In this document: one piece after another, positions 28,210 through 37,895 of the stretch
Numbering within the stretch: the stretch's first letter is position 1
How the letters are laid out: each line of letters opens with the position of its first letter
From: Alphaproteobacteria bacterium
GTDB taxonomy: Bacteria; Pseudomonadota; Alphaproteobacteria; SP197
Direction: 5' to 3'
Length of the DNA stretch: 64,000 bases
Assembly: GCA_009694045.1 (NCBI GenBank)
Contig: SHVY01000008.1
Coordinates: forward strand, 1-64,000
Translations under genes and position numbers: made by a program
The notes under the pieces: model-generated
The model's input: only the letters and a program-made list of their open reading frames with translations
What the model was told of the DNA's origin: nothing
The model's database searches: none

Positions 28210-29825
28210 CGCTGTCGCGCCGCGGCGCCATGGGCTGGGCGACGGCACTCGGACTCTCGGATCCGATGGCGCCGGCCTCCGCCGCCGCGGACGAGGGAGC
28301 GGAGACGGCGGCGCCGTTCCTCGATGCTCGCGCCTTCGGGCTCAGGGGCGACGGCGTGACCGACGATGGGGCCGCCCTTCAGGCTGCGATCGACTCCCTG
28401 CCCACGGTGCGCGACCAGACCCGATCCGGCGGCGGCACGATTCTGCTGCCGCCGGGCGAGTTCCGCATCGACCGGACGCTGGTGCTCGACCACGGCATCA
28501 CGCTCCGGGGCGCCGGCCACAAGGCGACCGTGCTGGCCGCGTCGCCCGGGCTCGCCGCCCCGATCATCTCCTTCGACCGGGCCGGGCAGCCGCCTTCGGC
28601 GGATCGCATCGTCATCCGCGACCTGTTCGTCCGGGGCGACGGAACGCCTGGCCAGATCGGCATCCTACTGCACAACGTGCACTCCTGGCTCATCGCCGAC
28701 GCCTGGATCGGGTGGTGCGACATCGGCGTGCACCTGGTGGCGACCTGGGTCGGCGAATTCCGCAACGCCCGCGCCACGCGCAACGCGTCGATCGGCCTGA
28801 TGACCGAGAGGAGCGACGACGGCGGGTCGAACCAGATCGTGTTCGGCGCCTCGATCTTCGATCACAACGGGATCGGGATGTCGCTCGACGGATCGCGCTA
28901 CTGCTGGCTGTTCGGGTGCTCGCTCGAGAGCAACGACGTGGGCGGCCTGCGCGTCTCGGACGCGCGCAACATCACCGTGCTCGCCCATTTCGAGGGCAAC
29001 GGTCGGTACAACATCGCCCTGTCGCCGGACGCGGCCGTCGACGGCGCCGCGCGCAACGTCGTCATCACCGGATCGACGCTGTCCATCGCGTCCAAGGACC
29101 GGCGCGTCACCGGGATAGTGATCGGCCGGGCAGAACAGGTCGACATCCGAGGCAACTGGTTCTTCAACCGGCGGACGAACGACGGCTTTGCGACCGGCGT
29201 CGAGCTGGGGAGCCGTGCCCGCGACGTGATGGTGTGCCCACGGTCGAACACGTTCCAGGACGTCGATCGCGCGGTCGCCGTCACCGAGGGCGAGGCGCTG
29301 GCCGCGGCGACCGTCCTCAACGGCGGCGTGCTGCCGCTCAGCCTGTTCGGGAGCTGGTCCGATCTCGCCCGGTTCACGCGCGCGGCGTTCGATCTCGACG
29401 ACCGACACATGGGGCTGGATGTTCTTCTGGATGCCGACGTCGACGGACCCGTGGATTTCGGGGACTTGCCCGCGGGAACCCGGGTGCGTGGCGGACCGGG
29501 CCGCCGGACGCGGACAGTCCGCGTATCGGGCGACCACCTCGGCCCCGACCGCGCGGTCATCGCCCTGCGGCGCGAGGGCCAGGCGGTGGAGAACCTGCGC
29601 GTGGTCCTGGACGGCGCGCCGGAGGGGGCCACGGGAATCCTCCTCGCCGGCCGGGGCCAGGCGGTGTGCGATGTCGAGATCGAGCACGGCGCCCAAACCG
29701 GCGTGCGCGTCGGCTCCGGAGCCGCCCGCGGTGTCCTGCGGGACGTCGCCTGCATCGGTTCCGGACACGCCGTCGAGGATCCCGAGGGCCATGCCGTCCA
29801 GGACAACGTGGTCAGCGAACGCTAA
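28206..29825 (+). CDS. Right-handed beta-helix protein (pectate lyase 3 / glycoside epimerase-lyase fold), signal-like N-terminus
   Basis: LDARAFGLRGDGVTDDGAALQAAIDSLP...GGTILLPPGEFRIDRTLVLDHGITLRGAG plus repeated strand pattern; GTGA overlap with the upstream gene. Confidence 0.85.
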   Translation: MTLSRRGAMGWATALGLSDPMAPASAAADEGAETAAPFLDARAFGLRGDGVTDDGAALQAAIDSLPTVRDQTRSGGGTILLPPGEFRIDRTLVLDHGITLRGAGHKATVLAASPGLAAPIISFDRAGQPPSADRIVIRDLFVRGDGTPGQIGILLHNVHSWLIADAWIGWCDIGVHLVATWVGEFRNARATRNASIGLMTERSDDGGSNQIVFGASIFDHNGIGMSLDGSRYCWLFGCSLESNDVGGLRVSDARNITVLAHFEGNGRYNIALSPDAAVDGAARNVVITGSTLSIASKDRRVTGIVIGRAEQVDIRGNWFFNRRTNDGFATGVELGSRARDVMVCPRSNTFQDVDRAVAVTEGEALAAATVLNGGVLPLSLFGSWSDLARFTRAAFDLDDRHMGLDVLLDADVDGPVDFGDLPAGTRVRGGPGRRTRTVRVSGDHLGPDRAVIALRREGQAVENLRVVLDGAPEGATGILLAGRGQAVCDVEIEHGAQTGVRVGSGAARGVLRDVACIGSGHAVEDPEGHAVQDNVVSER

Positions 29826-31006
29826 CTCCGGCCGGCAAGGTCCCGGTACACGGCCTCGGTCAGCCGCACCGAACCCGCCAGCGCGTGGATCGCGACCGCG
29901 TGGGCGCGCCCCGACCCGACCAAACGCGCGCGGTCGGCGGGGGACAGGGCGGCGAGTTCGGCCAGCGCGTCCGCCATGGCCTGGGAGTCGCCAACGGGGA
30001 CGAGGCGGCCAAACCGTCCTCGCTCCAGGATCTCGGCGGTTCCGCCCACGTCCGTCGCAACGACGGGGAGCCCAGCGAGAAGCCCCTCGACGACGACCAG
30101 GGGGTGTGCCTCGGTCATCGAGGGATGAAGCAGAACGTCCATGCCCGCGAGCAGCCGGGGGACGTCGTTCCGCTGACCAAGGAACCGGACGTCCTCGCCG
30201 AACCCCCCGGCCTGGGCCGCGAGCGTGTCGCGGTCGGGGCCCTCGCCGATCAGGACATAGCGCGCCCGGATGCCGTGATCACGCCGCAGCCGCGCGACCG
30301 CGTCGATGCCGAAGCCCTGGCCCTTGAGCGCCTCGAGGCGGCCGACGGTGACGATCGCGAAGTCTTTGGGGGCGAACCCCAGGTCCCGCCGCACCGCGTC
30401 GCGGCCGTGACCGACGAAGCGGGCGGGATCGATTCCCGTGGGGATCAGGACGATCTTCCGGCGAAACCGCCCGGCCGGGTCCGCCGCCTCGATCACCCGG
30501 TTCGAGACCCCGATCAGGCGATCGAACCCGCGCAGGAAGAGGGCTCGCATGACGACGTCGGCCGGGCCCTGGTTCCACTCGTTGTCGATGTGGATGACGG
30601 TGGGCACCCGACGCCAGGCGCGGCTCAGGAGCGCGACCGTCCGGCTGAGATTCTCGTTGGGGTGGAGCACGTCGGCCCGGAGATCGCCGAGCACCACGGC
30701 CAGACGCCGGCCGGCGCCGAGCACGGCCCACGCCGTCTGTGCCAGGGCCAACGGCCGCCGCGCGAGGTCCCGGCGCCGGACCCTGGGGCAGCGGGCGTTG
30801 ATGTCGCGGACGACGACTTCGACCCCGGCCGCGCGGGCGGCGGCGGCGAGCTCCCCGTCGCTCGAGGTGAGCAGGATGGGTCGGAACAGGGAGCGGTCGA
30901 GGGCCGCCAGCAGCGCGATCCGCGCGATCTGTCCGCCGCCGAGCTGGGAGGCGCCCTGGGCGCCCTCGTCGTAGACGACGATCATAATGTGACAATCCGT
31001 CGTCAA
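29822..31006 (-). CDS. Glycosyltransferase family 4
   Basis: FAIVTVGRLEALKGQGFGIDAVARLRRDHGIRARYVLIGEGPDRDTL...LLHPSMTEAHPLVVVEGLLAGLPVVATDVGGTAEILERGRFGRLVPVGD. Confidence 0.9.
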   Translation of the reverse strand: MTTDCHIMIVVYDEGAQGASQLGGGQIARIALLAALDRSLFRPILLTSSDGELAAAARAAGVEVVVRDINARCPRVRRRDLARRPLALAQTAWAVLGAGRRLAVVLGDLRADVLHPNENLSRTVALLSRAWRRVPTVIHIDNEWNQGPADVVMRALFLRGFDRLIGVSNRVIEAADPAGRFRRKIVLIPTGIDPARFVGHGRDAVRRDLGFAPKDFAIVTVGRLEALKGQGFGIDAVARLRRDHGIRARYVLIGEGPDRDTLAAQAGGFGEDVRFLGQRNDVPRLLAGMDVLLHPSMTEAHPLVVVEGLLAGLPVVATDVGGTAEILERGRFGRLVPVGDSQAMADALAELAALSPADRARLVGSGRAHAVAIHALAGSVRLTEAVYRDLAGRS

Positions 31007-31866
31007 TCCGGCACCGGTCGGCCATAACCGTTGCGGACCAGGACGGGGCCGGCGACACGCTCGATCTCGGCGATGTCGGCCGGCGACAGCCTGCGATGGC
31101 TCGCCGCGTTCATGTCGCGGATCGGCTCGTCGAGGTCATGGACGGCCCACGAGCGCCCGAACGCCGCGGCATCGAGCGGCAGCAATCCCAGGAAGTCGAA
31201 GATCCTGGCCGAGATCGCCGCCGGATCCGCCGTGAACTCCTCGTAGGTCACCGTGATCGCCCGCTCGACCCCGGCCAAGTGGCGCCGCGCCAGCGCGTCG
31301 CTCGCCGCCCATTGCTCGGCGCAGTACGACAGCGGATAGCCGGACGGGAATTCGTCCCGCCCCCATCGCCACGGCCGTGCCTTCCGCCGCAGGCCTTCCG
31401 CCACGGCATAGCCGTCGCGCACCAGGTAGACAAAGTAGGCCGGCTGGAAGTGCGCCGCCAGGAAGGGGATATGGACGACGTTGGCGACCGACTTCTCGAG
31501 CACGTTCGCCGGCGATCGCGGCAGCCACAGGGACCACTGCCGCTTGATGCGCCGCGCCCGATCGGCTTCGCCGGGCCCGGACTCCAGCCGCATTTCAGCC
31601 TCGCAGCGGCACCACATGCGTGACCACCGCCATCGTTCGGGTGGCGGCAGGGCATCGGTCAAGAACACGCCCTCCTGCGGCAGCGGGGCGATCTCGGGGT
31701 GCGAACCGAGCACCGCGGCGAGCAGCGTCGTGCCCGAGTTGTAGCACCCGAGCACGAAGATCCACCGCTTCGGCTTCGGCACCGATCCGAAGGGCGTCAG
31801 GACACGCTGAACCAGCGGCGAGGTGCGCAGCTTGCGGACGAGCTTCGTGGAAAAGGCTATCGTCAC
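31003..31866 (-). CDS. Sulfotransferase
   Basis: KRWIFVLGCYNSGTTLLAAVLGSHPEIAPLPQEG (5'-PSB-type motif) and YFVYLVRDGYAVAEGLRRKA; GTG start at 31866 overlapping the upstream stop. Confidence 0.78.
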   Translation of the reverse strand: MTIAFSTKLVRKLRTSPLVQRVLTPFGSVPKPKRWIFVLGCYNSGTTLLAAVLGSHPEIAPLPQEGVFLTDALPPPERWRWSRMWCRCEAEMRLESGPGEADRARRIKRQWSLWLPRSPANVLEKSVANVVHIPFLAAHFQPAYFVYLVRDGYAVAEGLRRKARPWRWGRDEFPSGYPLSYCAEQWAASDALARRHLAGVERAITVTYEEFTADPAAISARIFDFLGLLPLDAAAFGRSWAVHDLDEPIRDMNAASHRRLSPADIAEIERVAGPVLVRNGYGRPVPD

Positions 31867-32822
31867 GGGCGCAGCCGGAGGATCGGGGCGGCGAGGACAC
31901 GGGAGCGAAAATCCGCGAGCGAATGTCCCGTGCCGATCGGCACCCTCGGCAACCGAAACGGATCGCCGCGCTTGCCAACATAGCCCGGGATCAGGGTCAG
32001 CGCACCCTCGAAACCGGCCTTTCGGACGGCGAGCGCCGTCCGCGCGTCGACCTCGCCCTTGCCGCCGAACGGAAACGCGAACCAGCGCGAGCGCTTCCCG
32101 GTCCAAGCCTCCAACTGGTCCCTGCCGGCGACGATCTCGCGAACCAGGTCGGCGTCGTCGCACACCGTCAGGCTCGGGTGGTTGACGGTGTGCGCCTCGA
32201 AATCCACCGTGTCCTCGCGCGCCGCCTGCCGCAACCGCGCGACCGACGGGAACAGGCTCGGGCCCGGGTCGCCGGCGATGTCGCTCAGTTGCCGCCGCAG
32301 CCGGGCGAGGCTGGGCGGGCCCGTGGTCCGGAACCTGTGTCTGACGATGCGGCACGCCTCGGCGACATCCCTCGCCCCGACGAGCGCCGCGAGCCGATCG
32401 GGCGCGCGCGCCGCCGCCAGATCCATGAGCACCCACAAGGGCGGCGAGCCATGGTCGGCGACGAAGCCCGTGGTCACGAAGACGGTCGGCCGGATGCCGT
32501 ACCGGAGCATCGCGGGAAGCCCGAGATCGAGCGTGTCGGCGTAGCCGTCATCGAACGTGACGGCGACACGCCAGCGACGCGGCGGCGCGGCGCGCCACTC
32601 GATCAGCGCGCCGAGGGGCACGAACTCGCAGAAGCCCGCGAGCCAATCGAGCTGGCGCTCGAAGTCCTCGACCGGCAGCGCCCGCGCGCTTCCCGGCCCG
32701 GTGTCGTCCGCGCGCAGCCTCAGGCGGTGATAGCACAGCACGGCCTGGCGAGGAGCGACACCCGCAAAGGCAACGTAGGCCGCCGTCGCGCGCGTGACGA
32801 TGCGGCGCCCGATGGACCTCAT
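31863..32822 (-). CDS. Polysaccharide deacetylase (NodB homology)
   Basis: WRVAVTFDDGYADTLDLGLPAMLRYGIRPTVFVTTGFV...DFEAHTVNHPSLTVCDDADLVREIVAGRDQLEAWTG. Confidence 0.9.
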   Translation of the reverse strand: MRSIGRRIVTRATAAYVAFAGVAPRQAVLCYHRLRLRADDTGPGSARALPVEDFERQLDWLAGFCEFVPLGALIEWRAAPPRRWRVAVTFDDGYADTLDLGLPAMLRYGIRPTVFVTTGFVADHGSPPLWVLMDLAAARAPDRLAALVGARDVAEACRIVRHRFRTTGPPSLARLRRQLSDIAGDPGPSLFPSVARLRQAAREDTVDFEAHTVNHPSLTVCDDADLVREIVAGRDQLEAWTGKRSRWFAFPFGGKGEVDARTALAVRKAGFEGALTLIPGYVGKRGDPFRLPRVPIGTGHSLADFRSRVLAAPILRLRP

Positions 32823-33910
32823 CGACGCCGCTCCAGACAGGCGCGATAGAACGGCAAGAGGCGCTCCTCGACGATCGCCCCCCAGGTGTGGCCCCTGACC
32901 GAATCCGCCGCTTGCCGCGACATGGTATCCCCCACCCCGGTCACACAGAGCTGGGTGACCAGCGCCCGCAGGTCCGCAGGATCGGACCCGATCAGCCAGC
33001 CGTTCCATCCTTCCCGCACGTAGATTCGGTTTCCCGGCATATCACTCGCGATCACCGGCAAGCCCGTCGCAAGATACTCGATGGTCTTGAGCGGAGGAGC
33101 CAGGGAAGAGAGCGGATTGACAATCAAGGACAGCCCCACGTCCGCGCGCCGCAGATGATCCGCGAGAACAACGCGCGTCACGAACCCGTGAACCCGCATC
33201 AGATCGGGGGCCTGGGCGGCGAGCGCGCGTACGCTCGCCTCGCCATCCCCCTGACCGAAGACGTGAAGCATGGGGCGGCGAGTCGCGCCAGGCGGAAGCG
33301 CGCGCCCGGCGTCGACAATCGCCTGGAACCAGGGGCCGATGAATCGCCGGGCGTTCAGGCTGCCGCTGTAGACCAGGCTCAGATCTCCGCCGCCCGCAGG
33401 TTGGGCCGATGCGGCGGGGAAGAAAATGTCGGAATCGAACCCGAGGGGCAGCGCGGGCAAGCCGGGCCGGCCGAATAGGCGCGCCCCGATCGGCTCGGAG
33501 ATCGCGGCCAGGGCGTCATAGGTCATCGGAGCCAGGCGAGCCGACAGACGATAGGCGCTCCCGAGCAAGCCTTCCCGCACCACCAGGGCGCGGCCGTCCG
33601 CCAGCCATACCGTGCGACCCCGCCGGCCGTGCGCGACCGGGTACGCCTCGCACTTGGGATGCCAGAACACATGGACGATTTCGGGGGCGAACCGCCGGAC
33701 GACGGACCTAATCCCCTGGAGGCGCGCGCCGAGCCGGCGCCACGAGTCGCCGAGGGGAAAGGCGTCGGCAAACGTTCTGACTTCGTCGGCCACGCCCATG
33801 CCGAGCATGCCGACCGTGTGGCCCCGCCGCGCCGTCTCTCGGGCGAAGTTGATGGGCGCCGCGCTGGAAAGTCCTACGCCGCCGGTCGGGCTGATGTACA
33901 GCACCCGCAC
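32819..33910 (-). CDS. Glycosyltransferase (GT4-like)
   Basis: MRVLYISPTGGVGLSSAAPINFARETARRGHTVGMLG...SLVYSGSLNARRFIGPW...LKTIEYLATGLPVIASDMPGN. Confidence 0.82.
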   Translation of the reverse strand: MRVLYISPTGGVGLSSAAPINFARETARRGHTVGMLGMGVADEVRTFADAFPLGDSWRRLGARLQGIRSVVRRFAPEIVHVFWHPKCEAYPVAHGRRGRTVWLADGRALVVREGLLGSAYRLSARLAPMTYDALAAISEPIGARLFGRPGLPALPLGFDSDIFFPAASAQPAGGGDLSLVYSGSLNARRFIGPWFQAIVDAGRALPPGATRRPMLHVFGQGDGEASVRALAAQAPDLMRVHGFVTRVVLADHLRRADVGLSLIVNPLSSLAPPLKTIEYLATGLPVIASDMPGNRIYVREGWNGWLIGSDPADLRALVTQLCVTGVGDTMSRQAADSVRGHTWGAIVEERLLPFYRACLERRR

Positions 33911-33916
33911 GGCGCG

Positions 33917-34843
33917 TCAGCCCGCCGGCCCGCGCGTTGGCCCCTCGCGCCATGACGTCAGATCCCAGCCGAGGAGCGTTTCCAGTCGGTCGAACTCCTC
34001 CGCGTATCGGGCACGAAGTTCGCGATCGACATCGAGCGGAATCGTCGCTCGGGGCGCCGGGCGCAGGTTGGCGTCGCGCATCCGGCGCTTCAGCCGCTTG
34101 CGCACGCGGGCCGGCAGGAAGGGCTTGACCACGTCCTTCCAGATCGCGCGACGTTCCACCATCCGGCGCAGCCAAAAGGAGCGAGGCTGGCTGGCGACAT
34201 TGCTCGTTACACCGGTGCTGATCGGGGCCGTGTCGTCGACGCCAAGGAAGCGGCAAACATCACGGACGATGACCTCCGGCCGATCGGCTAGCTCCTCGAA
34301 CCGCACGACCAGCATGGCTTCGCGACCGAAGAGACCCCAATAGGGTTCCAGGAAACGGCTGTAGAGCCCGTCGCGAAACAGACCCGCCCAGCCCAGCGGA
34401 TTCTCCGCGAGCCGCGTGCCTTCCTTCCCCAGGGCATCCGCGAACGAGCCGGGCTCGCGGCCGTTTCGTTGCCGATGACGAAAATGGGAAAATGCTCGGG
34501 CCACGGGATCTCGCAACACGACCACGAAACGCGGCGTACGGGACCCGTACGCCGCGGCGATCCGCGGGGCGACGAAGGCCGCGTGATGGAGATAGGACGG
34601 CGTCGCATCACCCCGGGCGCGCTTTCCGAGTGCCCGGTTGCCGTAGAACGTGGCGTCGTAATAGCCGAGTCCCTGGCAATACGAATCGTCCTTGTCGAAG
34701 AAATGCGGTTCCTTTTCCTTGGGCAGATAGATATCCGGGTGTTGGCGGAGGAGGTCGAACAAGGTCGTCGTCCCAGCCTTCGCGGCTCCCGGCACGAAGA
34801 AGTTCGGAAGGGTGCCGGCGAGCCGCTCGATGGTCTCGGTCAC
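33917..34843 (-). CDS. Sulfotransferase (heparan-sulfate-type PAPS-dependent family)
   Basis: LPNFFVPGAAKAGTTTLFDLLRQHPDIYLPKEKEPHFFDKD...PRFVVVLRDPVARAFSHFRHRQRNGRE. Confidence 0.9.
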   Translation of the reverse strand: MTETIERLAGTLPNFFVPGAAKAGTTTLFDLLRQHPDIYLPKEKEPHFFDKDDSYCQGLGYYDATFYGNRALGKRARGDATPSYLHHAAFVAPRIAAAYGSRTPRFVVVLRDPVARAFSHFRHRQRNGREPGSFADALGKEGTRLAENPLGWAGLFRDGLYSRFLEPYWGLFGREAMLVVRFEELADRPEVIVRDVCRFLGVDDTAPISTGVTSNVASQPRSFWLRRMVERRAIWKDVVKPFLPARVRKRLKRRMRDANLRPAPRATIPLDVDRELRARYAEEFDRLETLLGWDLTSWREGPTRGPAG

Positions 34844-34880
34844 GGCTCGTCACCCGGTCGCGCGTGGCGGTCGGACGATA

Positions 34881-36680
34881 TCATACGTGCGTGGACTGGG
34901 CGAACGCCCGGAACGCGTCGACGCCCTCGAACAATTCATCGAAGGTGCCCTCCCCCGCGAGCCTGCCGTCGCGAATGAAGAAGATCCGATCGCAGTGGCG
35001 GACGCTCGCCAGCCGGTGCGCGACCATGATGATGGTCTTGGACCCGGAGTACGCGCTGAGCGCGTTCACGATCTCGCGCTCGGAAGCCTGATCCAAGGCG
35101 GCCGTCGCCTCGTCCATCACGAGAACGCTCGGATCGCCGTAAAGCGCTCGGGCGATACAGATGCGCTGCCGCTGCCCGCCGGACAGGCGTCCACCGAGCT
35201 CGCCGACGAGCGTATCAAGGCCGCGCGGCAATTGGTGCACGACATCATCCAGACCCGCCAGCTCGAGCGCGCGCCGCAGCCGATCGGGATCGATCTCGCC
35301 GTCGGGCAAGCCGAAAGCGACGTTGCGACGGATCGTGTCGTCCGCGAGGTAGAACCGCTGGGGGATGTAACCGATCTGTCCGCGCCATGAGACGATCTCC
35401 GTGCCGATGTCCACGCCGCCCACGAGGATACGCCCGGCGGATGGCCGCAGAAGCCCCACCAGCAGGTCGATCAACGTCGATTTCCCGGAGCCCGACGGGC
35501 CGACGAAGGCGACCGCGGATCCCTTGGGGATGCGGAACGAAATTCCCGCCAGAGCTTCCCGCGACGTCCCCGGATAGGCATAGTGCACGTCGGTCGCTTC
35601 GATGTCCCCGGCCGGTCCGAGCCCGGCGGCTTCTTCGCCGCCGGCCTTGCCCTGCGCGCCCTCGTCGCCCCGCTCGAATCGCGACAGGTCGCGGTGCACG
35701 CTGTCCAGCGCCTTGTGGTAGTAGCGGATGTTGCTGACCCCGGACATAATGACACCCGCGGAGGGCAGCATGCGCATCGCGGCGACGGCGAAGAGCGACA
35801 GCATCGGCAGAAGCGACGTGGGTTCCGCGCCTTGCAGTTTCGTCACTGCCACCACGCCGAGCATCGCGAGGACGAGAAGGGTCTCGTTGATCACGCGAGG
35901 AAGCTGATTGACGAACGCGTGAAACCGCTCCGCGTGGGCGAAATCGCGATTGTCGATGTCGTACTGACGCGCAAAATGCTCCGTTCGCCCGAGAATCGTC
36001 AGCTCCTTCACGGCGCCCAGCGCCTGGTTGAGGGATTTCAGCCGCGCAACGGACGAGTCGAAGCGCTGTCTCGCATGCAGCTTCAAACGCCGCTTCAGCA
36101 CCCGTTGGAACGAGAAGATGACGATGCCGAAGAAGGCGATGGCGACAAGCGTCGTCGCCGGGCTGAATACCAGAAGCAACGCGAGAATTCCCACGACGAC
36201 AACACACTCCGAGACGATCGTCAGGATCGGAGAAACGATGTTCCGGATCAGGACGCGGATTTCGTCGTTGACGTTTCTGACCAGCTCGGCGGAATTGTTC
36301 TGCACGTGGAACAGGTAATCCATCCTCAGATAGCGGCGGATGAGCGTGCCGCTCAGATGCAGCTGGAGTTCGTGGATGACGTAGTTCTGGGCGTACTTCG
36401 CCGACGTCCACACGGCCGCCTTCAGGATGAAGGCTCCGGCCAACGCGGGCGTGAGCAGCAGGATCAGATCCTCCGTCGACATCGGCCCGAGAACACCGAG
36501 GACACGGCGGGCGAGGGGGTGGACGACGAACTGCTCGGGGTTCGCGAGCAGAGTCGCGTAGGGCAGCACGAGCCCCACCCCGAAGATGTCCAAGGCGCCG
36601 GCGGCAATGCCCAGCACGAGGACGCCGGCGATGCGGAGTCGGTCACGGCGGTTGAGCAGGCCGAACAGCTTGCGGATCAC
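34881..36680 (-). CDS. ABC exporter with fused permease and ATPase (PglK/MsbA-like flippase candidate)
   Basis: TM domain followed by VAFVGPSGSGKSTLIDLLVGLL, LSGGQRQRICIARAL, VLVMDEATAALD; GTG start at 36680. Confidence 0.9.
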   Translation of the reverse strand: MIRKLFGLLNRRDRLRIAGVLVLGIAAGALDIFGVGLVLPYATLLANPEQFVVHPLARRVLGVLGPMSTEDLILLLTPALAGAFILKAAVWTSAKYAQNYVIHELQLHLSGTLIRRYLRMDYLFHVQNNSAELVRNVNDEIRVLIRNIVSPILTIVSECVVVVGILALLLVFSPATTLVAIAFFGIVIFSFQRVLKRRLKLHARQRFDSSVARLKSLNQALGAVKELTILGRTEHFARQYDIDNRDFAHAERFHAFVNQLPRVINETLLVLAMLGVVAVTKLQGAEPTSLLPMLSLFAVAAMRMLPSAGVIMSGVSNIRYYHKALDSVHRDLSRFERGDEGAQGKAGGEEAAGLGPAGDIEATDVHYAYPGTSREALAGISFRIPKGSAVAFVGPSGSGKSTLIDLLVGLLRPSAGRILVGGVDIGTEIVSWRGQIGYIPQRFYLADDTIRRNVAFGLPDGEIDPDRLRRALELAGLDDVVHQLPRGLDTLVGELGGRLSGGQRQRICIARALYGDPSVLVMDEATAALDQASEREIVNALSAYSGSKTIIMVAHRLASVRHCDRIFFIRDGRLAGEGTFDELFEGVDAFRAFAQSTHV

Positions 36681-36907
36681 GGGCAACGTCCTACCCGTCC
36701 GGCGACGGCGAGGCAACCGTGGCGGCGCGATCGCGCACCCGCCCGAGGAGCTTGACGCCCGCCGGGAGGCGCTGATACCAGGGCGCGCGAAGCGGCCGAC
36801 GAGCCGCCTGACGCGAACCCGGCAAGTGATCGAGCGCGCGGGGTTCGCCTCGATCGGCGTGACAACCGAATCGAGACGCGCCTCCAGGGCGGTTGAACGG
36901 ACAATCC

Positions 36908-37849
36908 ATGGACCGAATCGTTTGGGTTTACTGGCAGAACGTCGCGGGCGTCGACCCGCCGCCTCACATCATCCTCTGCCACCGGATCCTGCAGAAGACC
37001 TGCGTGTCGTGCGATGTGCGACTTGTTACGCCCTCGAATGTCCATGAATTCCTTCCCGATCTCGACCCCCGCGTGCAGAACATCGAGATTCCCGGCCATC
37101 CGCATCGGAGCCTCGCCGTTCGCTGCGCCGTGATCCGCGCGTCTCTCCTGGAGCGATTCGGCGGGTTCTACATCGACCTGGATTGCGTCGCGCTGAGGGA
37201 TTTCGGGGCGCTCTTCACGCTGTTCCGGGACAAGGAGTTCATCGGCATCCGTAGGGACGCGAATCGGGACCGCCCGCCCCCCCGTGCCCGGTTTCCCGGC
37301 GCGAACACGCTCCTCGTCCGCCGGGTTCGCGCCATGAAGGCCCGGCTTGGCCGCGCCCTATCCGGGCGACCTTCGCCGGCACCCGTGTACCGGGGAGCGG
37401 GATCGACGTACATCTCGGTCGGCTCCTACGGATCGGTGCGGGGCGGACGGATCATCTCCGAGTATGCGAAGGCCTTGCGGCGGCGCGTCGCGTCGAAGAC
37501 CGACGTCATGCTCAACGAGCTCGGAGCGTGGACACTGACGCCGATCGTCGATCGCCACCCGGACACCGTTCACCTCATCCCCGAGCGCTTGGTGCAGCCG
37601 ATCGTCAGCCACCGGCAGGACCTGTTTCTCGACACGAACCTCGCGCCCGAGGACATCATCCCGGTCGACTCCCTGTGTCTGATGCTCTTCCACCGTACCT
37701 TCGAGAACGAGCTCAAGGGCGTGGGCCTGAGGGACCTCTACGAACGCGACTATCTCGTGTCGCGCGTGTTCCGCCGCGCGCTGTCGCGCGACGAATTCGA
37801 GGACCTGTACGTGCAGGCCACCGAGCGGCGACTGCCGTTGTTCGGTTAG
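36908..37849 (+). CDS. Glycosyltransferase with DXD-sugar-type motif (capsular polysaccharide synthesis)
   Basis: MDRIVWVYWQNVAGVDPPPHIILCHRIL...LLERFGGFYIDLDCVALRDFGALF...LNELGAWTLTPIVDRHP. Confidence 0.75.
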   Translation: MDRIVWVYWQNVAGVDPPPHIILCHRILQKTCVSCDVRLVTPSNVHEFLPDLDPRVQNIEIPGHPHRSLAVRCAVIRASLLERFGGFYIDLDCVALRDFGALFTLFRDKEFIGIRRDANRDRPPPRARFPGANTLLVRRVRAMKARLGRALSGRPSPAPVYRGAGSTYISVGSYGSVRGGRIISEYAKALRRRVASKTDVMLNELGAWTLTPIVDRHPDTVHLIPERLVQPIVSHRQDLFLDTNLAPEDIIPVDSLCLMLFHRTFENELKGVGLRDLYERDYLVSRVFRRALSRDEFEDLYVQATERRLPLFG

Positions 37850-37895
37850 CGTCAGCCAACTCGGATATCGCGCGGGCCCTGGGCAGACGACTCCG

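Noticed and set aside
31867-32436. N-terminal extension of the sulfotransferase ORF 31003..32436
   Set aside because: The extension lies out of frame within the polysaccharide deacetylase and is low complexity; the GTG at 31866 gives a sensible start with a 4-bp overlap.
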